Below, one piece after another: positions 18,943 through 29,300 of a stretch of DNA of 64,000 nucleotides. The notes beneath the pieces were generated by a model, which saw nothing but the letters and a program-made list of their open reading frames with translations, made no database searches and had not been told where the DNA came from. Position numbers and translations under genes: made by a program. The stretch is from Phoronis australis (Eukaryota > Phoronida > Phoronidae). How positions within the stretch are numbered: the first letter of the stretch is position 1; each line of letters begins with the position of its first letter. Where the stretch lies: positions 54,926 to 118,925 of the forward strand of contig NMRA01000783.1 in the NCBI GenBank assembly GCA_002633005.1, in the 5' to 3' direction.

Positions 18943-20940
18943 ATGCCGCCACACGACGTGGTCTCTTTCTGGGCACTGGTGTTCTGTGTCATTGCGTCAT
19001 TTCTCTTCCCCTGTGGTTTGGGAAATGGAAATAAAAACGACACCAGTAATCAACCTGTGAATGAATTACGAGGCTCTACAAAAAACAAAATCGGAGGTGG
19101 ACAAAATGAACAAGATGGTGAAGAAAATGAACAAATGTATGGAAGCGGTCAAGGCAGTGAAGAGATAGAGCAAGGCAGTGGTGAGACAACAGAGTGTGAT
19201 CAACCTATTCTTCTGAACGGAAAAATAGTTGGTAGCTTCAGTGAGAGGTACCGAGATGGCGACGGAGTGATTTTCAAATGTAACGGAGGATTTTTCTTGC
19301 AAGGAAACCAGGAGGCTATTTGTCAACCAAATGGAAATTGGACCAGTTTGCCTAATTGTACTGTATCAAATTCTACATGTTCAAGACCAATCTTAAAAAA
19401 TTCCATGGTTAAATCTGGCAAAAGGAAAGAATACAAGATCAACGAACAGGTAACAGTAGCCTGTATGCCGTCCTATTACATCATGCAAGGCTCGCCCTTA
19501 ATAACATGCTTGGGTTTATCGAATTGGTCTGGTGCACCAAGGTGCATGGAATCTACGAAAATCGCCGGCTCGATATTTCTCAATATAAGTTTTAGAGCGA
19601 TTTACAGTGACCTAAAAAATAGGACAACTATAGAGTTCGTTGAAACCATCGAGACGTGGCTCATATCGATATACAACAAAACAATTGCAGATTTCCACAA
19701 CGTGAAAGTTACCGGATTGGATAGAGGACGAGCTCTTGTTGTTGTAGATCACAACATAATCATTAAAGGACGTAAAACTGACTCTCAGCTCCATGAATTC
19801 GTAACGTTATCGTTGAAAAGGTTTGCCAATGGAAGCGTAGTTACGATAGAAAATCGAAATGTTAATGTCATTGGCCGACCGATCCTCAGATACAGTTCAC
19901 GAAATAAAACACAATCTGAAGAGGGAAATTTTAAAATAGTTGAAGAACCATTCTTTCTAATACTTCCCATTACTTGTGGTATCGTTGGATTATTAATTAT
20001 TGTAATTGGCATTGTTTTGTTGTGTAATCGAGCGAAAATGAAAAAAAGGAAAAACATTCAACAAGGACAAACAGCACCAAGAATACTGAGCCTAGCACCG
20101 CCGCCGCCTTGGGCACCTCAGGGTCAGACGGAAGTTGACCAAGGTAAACCTGATGAGAAAACTATCTCGCCTGAAACGTCAGTTTGCGCTAAGGGCTGGA
20201 AAACACTTCGGGAAAAGTGGAGTCCGTCCGAGGAAGTTGATCATGATAATTCGGTGAAAGTCCCGCCGCCTAAAATGGGAACGATAACGGAAGTGGAATC
20301 GACGACACATGCTGAGGTAACAGAGGAACCAGAAATCCCTGTAGAGATGCAACGGGGGAATTTGGTAACGTCGACACGTGACGATAATCTGGAAAAATTA
20401 TTGGAAATCGTTCAAAAGGCGAGGTCGTCCAGAGCAAGTGGCCAGCTTGGCGCCGAGATCAAGTTAGCCGAACGGAAAATGGATAAACTTAAAGCGATGA
20501 AAAAATACACGGAGAAAGTAGTTGAAAAAACAAAAGAGATTGCTCAAGAAGTCAAGCGTTATCATCACCCCCCGCCCGTACTTTTCGACATTGTGATTGC
20601 CATGTTACTGTTCTGCGGAGAACACGAAGATAAAACACGCGAATGGCGAAACTGTCAGCAATATTTCACAATGCACGCGTCAACTGACACGCTGTGGATA
20701 TTCGAAAGACTCGCTGACATTAAACTGAAACACATACACCCGGAGATTGCTACGCGAATTCTGGAAATCATTGGCAAGCACGATTTCATGGATGTGGCTG
20801 AAGCCAGTAGGGGAGCAAATGTCATGTACTTATGCCTAAGAACAATTTGCGAGAAAGTTGTTGCTGGCGTTGTTGGCACAAAACCAGCTGTAGGAGAAAG
20901 ACAGGCTCAACTTCTCTCTGAAATGACAAAGAAAATTTGA
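18943..20940 (+). CDS. Type I membrane protein: 2 CCP + SEA-like + TM + cytoplasmic dynein-stalk-like microtubule-binding domain
   Basis: A 665-residue protein in one uninterrupted coding exon. Residues 1-27 form a signal peptide (hydrophobic ALVFCVIASFLF). Residues 30-84 are an acidic Gly/Glu/Gln/Ser-rich linker. CCP1 spans C85-C139 (Cys 85, 113, 127, 139) and CCP2 C146-C201 (Cys 146, 174, 189, 201), each with the Trp-Cys ending pattern of sushi domains. A SEA-like domain covers about 206-312, but the usual G|SVVV autocleavage site is replaced by GRALVVV (262-268). Many N-glycosylation sequons precede a transmembrane helix at about 336-361, followed by the basic stop KMKKRK. Cytoplasmic parts are a Pro-rich APPPPWAP (385-392), a coiled coil at about 480-540, and a C-terminal region (540-665). 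The C-terminal region matches the dynein heavy chain stalk tip in order and spacing: Y..PP (540-544), W568, F575, F615, the A(S)..A block (619-625), LC (630-631) and the start of the return coiled coil. No AAA+ motor is present. Function is inferred: a surface receptor or glycocalyx protein anchored to microtubules. Confidence 0.8.
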   Translation: MPPHDVVSFWALVFCVIASFLFPCGLGNGNKNDTSNQPVNELRGSTKNKIGGGQNEQDGEENEQMYGSGQGSEEIEQGSGETTECDQPILLNGKIVGSFSERYRDGDGVIFKCNGGFFLQGNQEAICQPNGNWTSLPNCTVSNSTCSRPILKNSMVKSGKRKEYKINEQVTVACMPSYYIMQGSPLITCLGLSNWSGAPRCMESTKIAGSIFLNISFRAIYSDLKNRTTIEFVETIETWLISIYNKTIADFHNVKVTGLDRGRALVVVDHNIIIKGRKTDSQLHEFVTLSLKRFANGSVVTIENRNVNVIGRPILRYSSRNKTQSEEGNFKIVEEPFFLILPITCGIVGLLIIVIGIVLLCNRAKMKKRKNIQQGQTAPRILSLAPPPPWAPQGQTEVDQGKPDEKTISPETSVCAKGWKTLREKWSPSEEVDHDNSVKVPPPKMGTITEVESTTHAEVTEEPEIPVEMQRGNLVTSTRDDNLEKLLEIVQKARSSRASGQLGAEIKLAERKMDKLKAMKKYTEKVVEKTKEIAQEVKRYHHPPPVLFDIVIAMLLFCGEHEDKTREWRNCQQYFTMHASTDTLWIFERLADIKLKHIHPEIATRILEIIGKHDFMDVAEASRGANVMYLCLRTICEKVVAGVVGTKPAVGERQAQLLSEMTKKI

Positions 20941-21700
20941 TTTGTACCAGTTTTCAATTAGCCACATGCCTTTGTGTCATGCTCTTTGGTGTGATCAGAA
21001 ACCAAGGAAGACAAGTTAGCCTAGACCGATCCAGAAGTCGCTGTGGTATGGAGTTTTCTACGCAGGTTTTGTTTCCAAACTCGCGTGAACAGGCCATGTG
21101 ACGTTATACATGTATCTTCAACAGTTGGTCACAACATGCTCACGTAAAGATGATTTGAACTATAAAATTGTTTACATGTGTATTTTTGTAAGTTTTCATT
21201 GTTTTACTCGTGACGAGTTCTTAGTTACAAATTCCTCTGCAAAACGCTCTCTAGCGTACATGTCCCCAAACCAATGCTGTAGTGGTAAAATAAGACGTAA
21301 GTAGGCGCCCAAAGCCCACCGTACCACCTTGAGCACTGAACATAACTAACGGTACGTAGGCGCTACGTTCAAATGCCAAAAGGTGGTTGGCTGCGCCTAC
21401 GTGCGCCTACGCCCCACTACAGCTCTGTCCCAAACAATGGCCAAGATTCAAATTTAACCAAATTTGTTATTTTCGTACCTGGAAACTAATCTCGACCGTT
21501 CGTCCGGGTACACAATCCCCAAAGTCGCCCGCATGTCTTTGCATTCTCTATATCAATAATCGCGGCATACATTTCTCTGGGGTTCTGGACCCCGAAATAA
21601 TTTTTTCGCGACTATTGTTGAGGACTACTAACACACGTGGCTTTGGGGATGTTCTGGATGTGGGTCAAAGATATTCGTTTGGATGAATAAAATATGAAAA
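20941..21700 (+). other. 3' untranslated region of the CCP-SEA gene with candidate poly(A) signal
   Basis: The first good AATAAA after the stop is in gatgaataaaatatg near 21684-21695. The stretch between is non-coding and contains short repeats of the motif gcgcctacg around 21340-21415. Confidence 0.4.
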
Positions 21701-21972
21701 TTTAGGTTCAGTTCGACTGACCTGAATCGGTATCATTCATCTAATTTCGAGTCCAGTTACACCTGTACTTTTAACACTGCTTATGCGATTACTTTGTCTT
21801 GGAAATTATTGACAAGTCTTTACACGTGTTCGATAACTACATGTATGTGCAAAACCACAAAAATTAGCTACCTATGATATATATTTTCTGACAGGTGCAT
21901 ATTAGCATCCTGATGACATTTTATTTTTGACTTCGTGCCAGTCTGTCACTCAGTAGTTTTGTCACGTGTCCA

Positions 21973-22525
21973 TGTCTTAATAAATTATACCAAAAAGAAG
22001 AGTACAATATTATTCACACCAAAACAAAAACATCAGTAACAAGTTTAAGCCGAAATTCATTTGCTATCTATGTTCACAGAACTCAAATTAAGACGTTATG
22101 TTTTTAAAACATCTTTTATGCAACTTGATTTTGATTTTTGTTCACAAAAATTGTAAATATTCTGTTTTTGATTGAAGAGTACATAAAGCCCAGAATGCGT
22201 TCGATCGATCATTTCTTAGTCACGTTGAACATGACGTTTGTTCCAAAGTCAGATTGGGCGTTCAGTGCCTACAGGTACCGTCAAGGGAGCTACCTTGTAA
22301 AAAAAAAAACGTTTACCGCTAGCCGTTAATGGACTTTTCACGTAAATAATCTAGTGCTGCGACTTTGTGAGAGAGCACCCCGGCCCATTCGAAAATGTTT
22401 TCAGTTACAGGCCACTATATCAGAAAGGTTTTGAGCATACATGTACGGATTGGCTCGCGACATTTTTGTGTATATTGGGTTCATCCAAAGCGAATTCCCG
22501 GCAATGCATCCCCCTAAGCCGAACA
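21973..22525 (+). repeat. Assembly duplication B, first copy
   Basis: Nearly identical to 22527-23072 and separated from it by a single n at 22526. It starts tgtcttaataaattatacca and ends aagccgaaca. No coding content is recognised. Confidence 0.9.
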
Positions 22526-22526
22526 N

Positions 22527-23072
22527 TGTCTTAATAAATTATACCAAAAAGAAGAGTACAATATTATTCACACCAAAACAAAAACATCAGTAACAAGTTT
22601 AAGACGAAATTCATTTGCTATCTATGTTCACAGAACTCAAATTAAGACGTTATGTTTTTAAAACATCTTTTATGCAACTTGATTTTGATTTTTGTTCACA
22701 AAAATTGTAAATTTTCTGTTTTTGATTGAAGAGTACATAAAGCACAGAATGCGTTCGATCGATCATTTCTTAGTGACGTTGAACATGACGTTTGTTCCAA
22801 AGTCAGATTGGGCGTTCAGTGCCTACAGGTACCGTCAAGGGAGCTACCTAGTAAAAATAAAACGTTTACCGCTAGCCGTTAATGGTCTTTTCACGTAAAT
22901 AATCTAGTGCTGCGACTTTGTGAGAGAGCACCCCGGCCCATTCGAAAATGTTTTCAGTTACAGGCCACTATATCAAAAAGGTTTTGAGCATACGGATTGG
23001 CTCGCGACATTTTTGTGTATATTGGGTTCATCCCAAGCGAATGCCCGGCAATGCATCCCCCTAAGCCGAACA
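22527..23072 (+). repeat. Assembly duplication B, second copy
   Basis: Second copy, with scattered substitutions and indels (for example, the cluster of As at 22301-22310 in copy 1 is interrupted here). As at 9064 and 47264, the n marks the exact junction, pointing to overlapping contig ends rather than a genomic duplication. Confidence 0.9.
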
Positions 23073-26000
23073 CGCCGGATCAAAGTTGATCATGACAAGA
23101 TTTATGAACTTTCTTATCGATAGTTTCTATCGGATAAAAGCACGAACCCGGTATTTCCAAAGATGTGCCCTTTGTGGTCGAAGGGGCATTTCCAGCCTGT
23201 TATGTCGTATTTTTCCCAGCTGGTCGCCGTGAAACTCACAGGCTGCTCTAGTGCAGTAACGGAACCGGTAAGTTGCTATGATCATAAACATGGGGAGCAG
23301 AAACCCACAAATTCGAGCCAAATCCGTCTGGCGTTAGAACACTGAAAACAACAAAAAATGGCCACTGCATCATCGCTGAGGCAAGAGGACTGAGGATATT
23401 TGAGACTAAATTCTCGCATATTCATTCATCGATAAACAGAAACGGTACTTGCTTTTCAAAAGCGCCGATCGAGTGCGGTCGGTGGGGGTGACGGTCGGTG
23501 GAAGTGGTGGCAACGGAAAGCTAAACCCGTTCCCGACTTTCCCTATCAGAGTACGGGTGCTTTATAAATGAGGTCGGGTTGCCGCGGGGCGGTTGCTTGC
23601 AGCGAAAAAGTGAGCTCAGTATCGTGTAGTAGATTTACTTAAATGCAAGTAGTCCACAAAGCTACACATACCATACTGTGTCTCTTTGGCAAAATTACTT
23701 AATTGGTGGTGAGGAAATTCGAGGTGGCGCAACAATCGGCAGTTAAGGTTATGTGAAACCCTATACTATGGTCAAAAGTTTGTGTTCACTTCGGAGCACC
23801 ATATGTCTTCAGAAACAGTTGATCGTATTCATATGAAACTCTATGCTAGGCAGAGTTCTCAAACATGCTGCCTATGACTTGTTTTTAAAATTTCAGACTA
23901 CATTTGCATGAGTGGATATCAAACATAATTCTATGAGTTTTACTTATGAAAAATATTTAAACATGTGTAAAACGAAAACGAAATGAAATGTTAACAGCAG
24001 TTTTTAGTCCACTCTTGAACATTTGATGAGTGCTCAGTTGTTAATACCGTCGTTTAATCACAACTATTAATGATGTTTCGTTTTTGCTAGCTAAATTTTA
24101 CTAGAAGGCCTAATTAATAATAGATTGATAACTAAGTAAAAAAACAAATTCCGTACAAGCTTTCTACATTCACAGAACTTAAAATCTGTTGTTTTCTATA
24201 GATATTTTGTTACAGTAGATCGGACTTTTCGATAACGTACGTCCTGCACTTACTAGCTATAGGTTTGAAATAGTCTTGGCTCATTCCGTACGTCACATAC
24301 AGTTGTCGGACATCAAGCGCCGATCCAGGATTTTGAGCTGAGGGAGCACTGGGCAGAGACAAACGACGCCCGAACTGCTACTGGAAAGATCTGCCATGCC
24401 GTGAATAATACGCTTACAAGGAAGTCACGCATTTCTAAAGATATGCGGGAATTTTCACCGCTCGTCGTTCTGAGCGGCTTGCACCAGGATCAAAGAGAAC
24501 TCGGCGCCGGAATCAGGTACAAATGCGATGACCGCATTGCCCGATGCGAGAAAGACCCAATTAAATGCAATTATCCGACCATAAACTGTATTAAACATCT
24601 CTGACTGTACAATGTACATAGTGGCAAATTTTCAAAATGCATTAACCACTAATTTTCGTTATAAACGAACACCACGGCGGTATTCAGCTGAAAAAAAAAA
24701 CACTAGTACGGTTTTCGATTTTTAAAAATCGACGAACTCACTAATAATCTAAAAACTACAACAATTGTGTACGATTGAAGATAAACTACCGCGCGTATTG
24801 ATATACTTGGTGGATATACAAACGCTGATCAGAGTTAACAATATCACATGGATTCATTTTTAATATTCTTTCAATCTCGATCGTTTAACCAGATTTTTGA
24901 CCATTAAACAGTTGTTGTGCCCACTTTTCATTTTTTTATTACTGACAAAGGGCTAGAATAGTTAGTCAGTGCCACCAAAATTGTCCAGAGATTACAAATC
25001 TTCAGTTTGGTTATCACCATATTTGTACTTTTGCATATATTTTATGATTTGAGTTCTAATAAAGTTTAAAATTTAATGACATGTGAAATGTTTAGTGTAC
25101 CTGTAATGTGGTAAGTTTAGGGATGGGCTCACAATGAACTTAACTAATTAAATTTAACTGGCGATCAAAATCTACCACTGTTTTGGTATTTCAATTTCAA
25201 AACTTAGATAAAAAGTTATCAACCCGTCGGTTAATTCGCGGTAAGAAAAAAAAAACAAGTGGGCAGAAACATTAAAAATTACACAAAGGAAACCAATATG
25301 AAACTTATCATTCCTTGGGAAGTGGCCCTTTTGTGAAGATAAACACAAGTTAACCTTTTTAGTCATTTTGTAATACTTTATAATGTACCAAGTTAAAACT
25401 ACCGTACTCTCCAGAGTTGCAGGCTATAACTCCTGCCAAACGTCAGAGCTAGAAAACCAGCTTGATTGGGCCGGTACTATTGTTGAGACAGTCTTGCTAG
25501 CAATTACCTTTCCACTTCATTACCTCAGCATCAATACAAAGAGCGTGCTGAATAGGCCTCATAAAAGTTGTCTGGGGCTTAGGGAATCAGAGCGGCAACC
25601 AGTGCAAGCGAGAAATTCTCCACGTAGGAAGAATTTTGTGGGGCCGGGTGCATGGCCCCTTTAAGTTTTTCGCCCCTAAATCCGCAACTGGACACCGAAT
25701 AGGTCGTCGTAGAAATGTGTGGTCTCCAAATGTATCAGTTCAGCCGGATCACCCCGGCACCCAATTTCAATGGGAAAGCCCCGACCTAATTAGCGCAGGT
25801 CCGTTTGGGTTCATGCACAGTCAACACCCGGCAGCTGAGATTTTATTGGTCAACCCTGTAACACCGATAACTCGGAATCAGCTAAATGTTTCTCCCAGCT
25901 GTTAATTCGTCATGGATTGGAAGCTCAAACGCGACTCTTAAAAATTAACGTCCAGATGCCCGAGTGTCTCGCTGAAGTAATGCTACTGACGTCTGGCGAG

Positions 26001-26090
26001 GTCGAGCAGGGTTCCCGGCCCTAACGGCCCGAAAGACTGCTCAGCCGGTAGGCTTTAGTGCGGCGACCCTACCTGCTTTTCAATCATCAC
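23073..26090. other. Intergenic, no gene recognised
   Basis: AT-rich with several short open frames (for example 24401-24604 and 25383-25905) that match no family I recognise and lack splice context. Degenerate ends of the CAG...CTG MITE family occur near 24315 (gatccaggattttgagctga) and 25689 (cccctaaatccgcaactg). Confidence 0.5.
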
Positions 26091-26313
26091 CCGTCGACCA
26101 ATCAGAGCCCAGAACAGCCCAATCGGACGCCATATTGAACTCCAGCTCGACCTAAATTCAGGAAGTGACGCTTGTTTCAGGCCAAATTTAAGATTTTTGG
26201 ATTTGCAAGCAGACACACATTGATGTTATTTTGTCCACACTTATTTGTATGACCGCTTGGTGGTTCGAGATCACTAGTTGAACGAAGCAATTACGGAAAT
26301 ACTCGGAAACAAG
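26090..26313 (+). promoter_or_regulatory. TATA-less promoter of the discs-large gene
   Basis: Within 75 bases lie two CCAAT boxes (accaatcag 26097-26105 and cccaatcgg 26118-26126), a YY1-like gccatattg at 26129-26137 and an ETS/CRE-like caggaagtgacg at 26159-26170. This cluster sits about 145-215 bases upstream of the DLG start codon in a locally GC-rich stretch. Such NF-Y, YY1 and ETS sites are typical of TATA-less metazoan promoters. The transcription start was not located. Confidence 0.55.
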
Positions 26314-26332
26314 ATGCCGGTTCGCAAGCAAG
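26314..26332 (+). CDS. DLG1: DLG exon 1 (MPVRKQ start)
   Basis: ATG CCG GTT CGC AAG CAA G|GTGAGT. The six residues MPVRKQ are identical to the start of vertebrate DLG1 L27-type isoforms. Leaves at phase 1. An ATG at 26278 is in frame upstream; it would add 12 residues absent from the family and is not preferred. Confidence 0.92.
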
Positions 26333-29300
26333 GTGAGTCAATAGGCATAGTGTTCCTCGCAGTCTCATTTGCTCGTTTTTCACTCAGTCAACTTCAAATA
26401 CATTCTTGCACCATGCGTGCGTATAAAGACTTACCTCAGCATTGTTATTTTTTGTTGTTGGTGTAGCCTACTGTGTATTCAGTGCTAGATCTCTGCCATT
26501 TACTTATCCCCGTAAATTTATTCAGCACGTCCTGCGTACACTCGGCGTACAGCGTGCGCTTGGGCGGGCGCCGTTGTGCTCCCGCCAGACGTTATCACAT
26601 ATCAGGTTAGGACTATTACAATACTATTACAGTCAAAAATATTTTACAATTTAAGGATTTATGTCCGCTATGAATCCAACAAACGAGTACATGAGGAAGC
26701 ATTTATTGGTGAATGCCAGTGTAATGCTTACGATGAGCAGTAAATATTGGCCCACTCAAGGATCATTTTAAATAAGCGTGGGTGTGGGTGAATTGACCCA
26801 CATGGCCCATACGATGTCTTATCTCCTGGCGAACGAACGTAGTGTTAAAAATGGACAGTTGCTGATTTGTTGATCGAATGAAGGACTGCTTGAAAAAATG
26901 TTTGATTACGGGAGTATTTATTCGAATTGGAAGGAATTATAACACCGACAACCTCCTAAGGTGTCCATCTATGTGCAAAGGTACTTATAACAACATGTCT
27001 TTGATGTTTCAATTAGTGCGAGGCATAGTTCGCCTAAAAGCTTCCGGCACCGTTTCTACGGCCAGTCGAGACGGTCACTGTCAACATAACAAAGCCGGAC
27101 GTCATGTGATACAACACTACTTCCCTTCTTGGGAGCATTGGCTCCTACTGACTGCAAATCTCAGCAACTTTCCAAGCATCCTGGAATTACAGCGCCCTCT
27201 TCATCAGCCACTCGGGGAAAACTTACATTATATGTCATTCTCAGGGTTTCGTCAGTCAGGTCTATCCATAGTTGAATTCTCTGAAAAGTCGTTGCGTTCA
27301 ATGCTGAGACTTAAGTCGGAGATCTTGCATTCAATCCAATTGGCCAGTAGGCTTCAAAGAACTCAATGCTACATCATGAGTCAACATACAAGAGGGTCAT
27401 GTTAATTAGAACCTTTTGGGCAACATCTCACCTCTGGTACAGCTTTTGAACAATGACAATGTGGGTAAAATTTGTTAAATCAGATGTGATACAAAAAACC
27501 GCAATTGTACTAAAGGAAATACACTGGATGTGAGTGCGATATTATGTCAGCTTCTATCTCCATGAAGTAAAGTGTCGTGTATTGACCAATTCCTTGTTTG
27601 CCACTTCTTAAATCTACTGTCCTTCCTCAAGGTTGTGTACAATTCACAACAAACTTCTGCCAGTTCTGGTACTGGTTACTAATGTGCTTTTAGTTTTTAT
27701 CACCAAATCGAATTTCTTAGCACATTTTGCTTCGACAATGTTGTTACCATCTCCCTAAAGATGTCTTGCATCATGAGCGTATTATTTTAAAGTCGATGAC
27801 GGACTTTTTTGAGCACAGCAAAAGAGGGAGCGTGGTGCTTTATCTAACGGCTGTAACGGGTAATGTGAGTATTGGTTGATTGTCAGATTTTGCATTGAAC
27901 TCTGGTTGTGAGCTTTACTGATATGTGTTTCATAGGGAGGTTGAGCAGAGCTCTGGGGGTAGTGTGAAACTCAGAGGTCAATACAAACTCAATGTATTTG
28001 TCCTTGTTTTTGCAAGCTGGCTGGCTACTTTTAAGTGGGATTTTGTCTGATGAGACTGTCCGTTAAGTGCCATACTTGGTCCACCAATTGTTCAGTTCAT
28101 TACTTTTAACTGTCATCACCTATACATTGTTAGTGGCGTGTGCATGCAGGGGCGGATCCAGGATTTTGAGTTAGGGGTGGCCAGGGCAGAGCCATTATTT
28201 TGCCCGTCAGACATTCGCACCCCAGAACTGCGAAATGTCCCCCCACCCCTAAATTCGCCACTGGCATGTGAAATTTCATTGCATTTTGAAATTCTTATTT
28301 CCCATTTGACCACCTGGGAATTTCGCCAAGTCGCCAAATGTGACTTGGCGTTTTTAATGCTAAGCGAACAGTATAACCGCACCAGTTCCTGTGATATAAA
28401 CTTGAAAACAAGTCTATGAAATGTTGAAAACTTCACCTATTGTATTTTTCCATTAAATCGTAAAATTACTGTCTTGCCAATGCAGAACCAGTTTTTGAAA
28501 CTATTGTTTCAGTGTTTTGACTTTAGAAATTTTTAAATTACTATTGTTGACCATGGCCACAAGATAAATATTGCTGTCGATTTATGATATTTAGCATGTC
28601 GCCAAATAAATTACCGGTAGTGCTAATTGACTGATAACTTGTTGGACGTTCTAGCCACTGGACTGAACAAATCTCCAGCGGAACACCTGAGGTCACCTGT
28701 GCCCCTTTTTCAGCCAGTCAAAGGGAAACTTAGGGGTACCTCGCATATTTTGCAATTCGTGTATGGTCTCTTTGGGTTTGATATGCCCGATAGACACGGT
28801 CATCTCTAACCTAAATGAGAAGACTACGATCAAGACGTTGTGTCAGTGCATGGTAAATCGATGAGTTTTGGACAGACTATTCTGATTTTCCCTGGACAAT
28901 TCTGACTCCCATTTGTTTAATCCTTGCAGTAGGACACGTGCTCTGATGTGTGCATCAGAGTTTTACCAAATCATAGCAATCGCCAAACAAAATCTGAGGT
29001 CACTTTGGCCACTTCTACCTGTTTAGCTGGCTAAAAATGGAAACCGATTGAGGTCTTTAACTCTCATAATATTCCTTTCCTTTGTTGAGAGTTGGCAACG
29101 GAAATGGAGTCCAGTCAAGGTAAGGGATATTGCGAGACAGCCTAAAAGAATAAAAGGCCCAATTCTGTTTTCATTTTTAAACAACTTTTTTAAAGGGCGT
29201 CAAGCAACTTTATTGTTTTTTACTTGAGATAAGACATTTTTCTTTAGAGACATTAACTTGTCTTGCTGCAGACACTACTAGTACCAATTTCATTTTTAAG

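Noticed and set aside
18943-20940. Death-domain or ankyrin-type signalling tail for the CCP-SEA protein
   Set aside because: The helical C-terminus lacks those family signatures. The YxxPP, W, F, AS..A, LC order fits the dynein stalk tip much better.
24401-24604. 67-residue frame with several cysteines near the end
   Set aside because: No family resemblance, no signal peptide, and no exon context.
26878-27405. 175-residue open frame upstream of DLG exon 2
   Set aside because: It overlaps the third copy of the fold-back repeat family, has no recognisable domain, and its composition looks like translated non-coding DNA.
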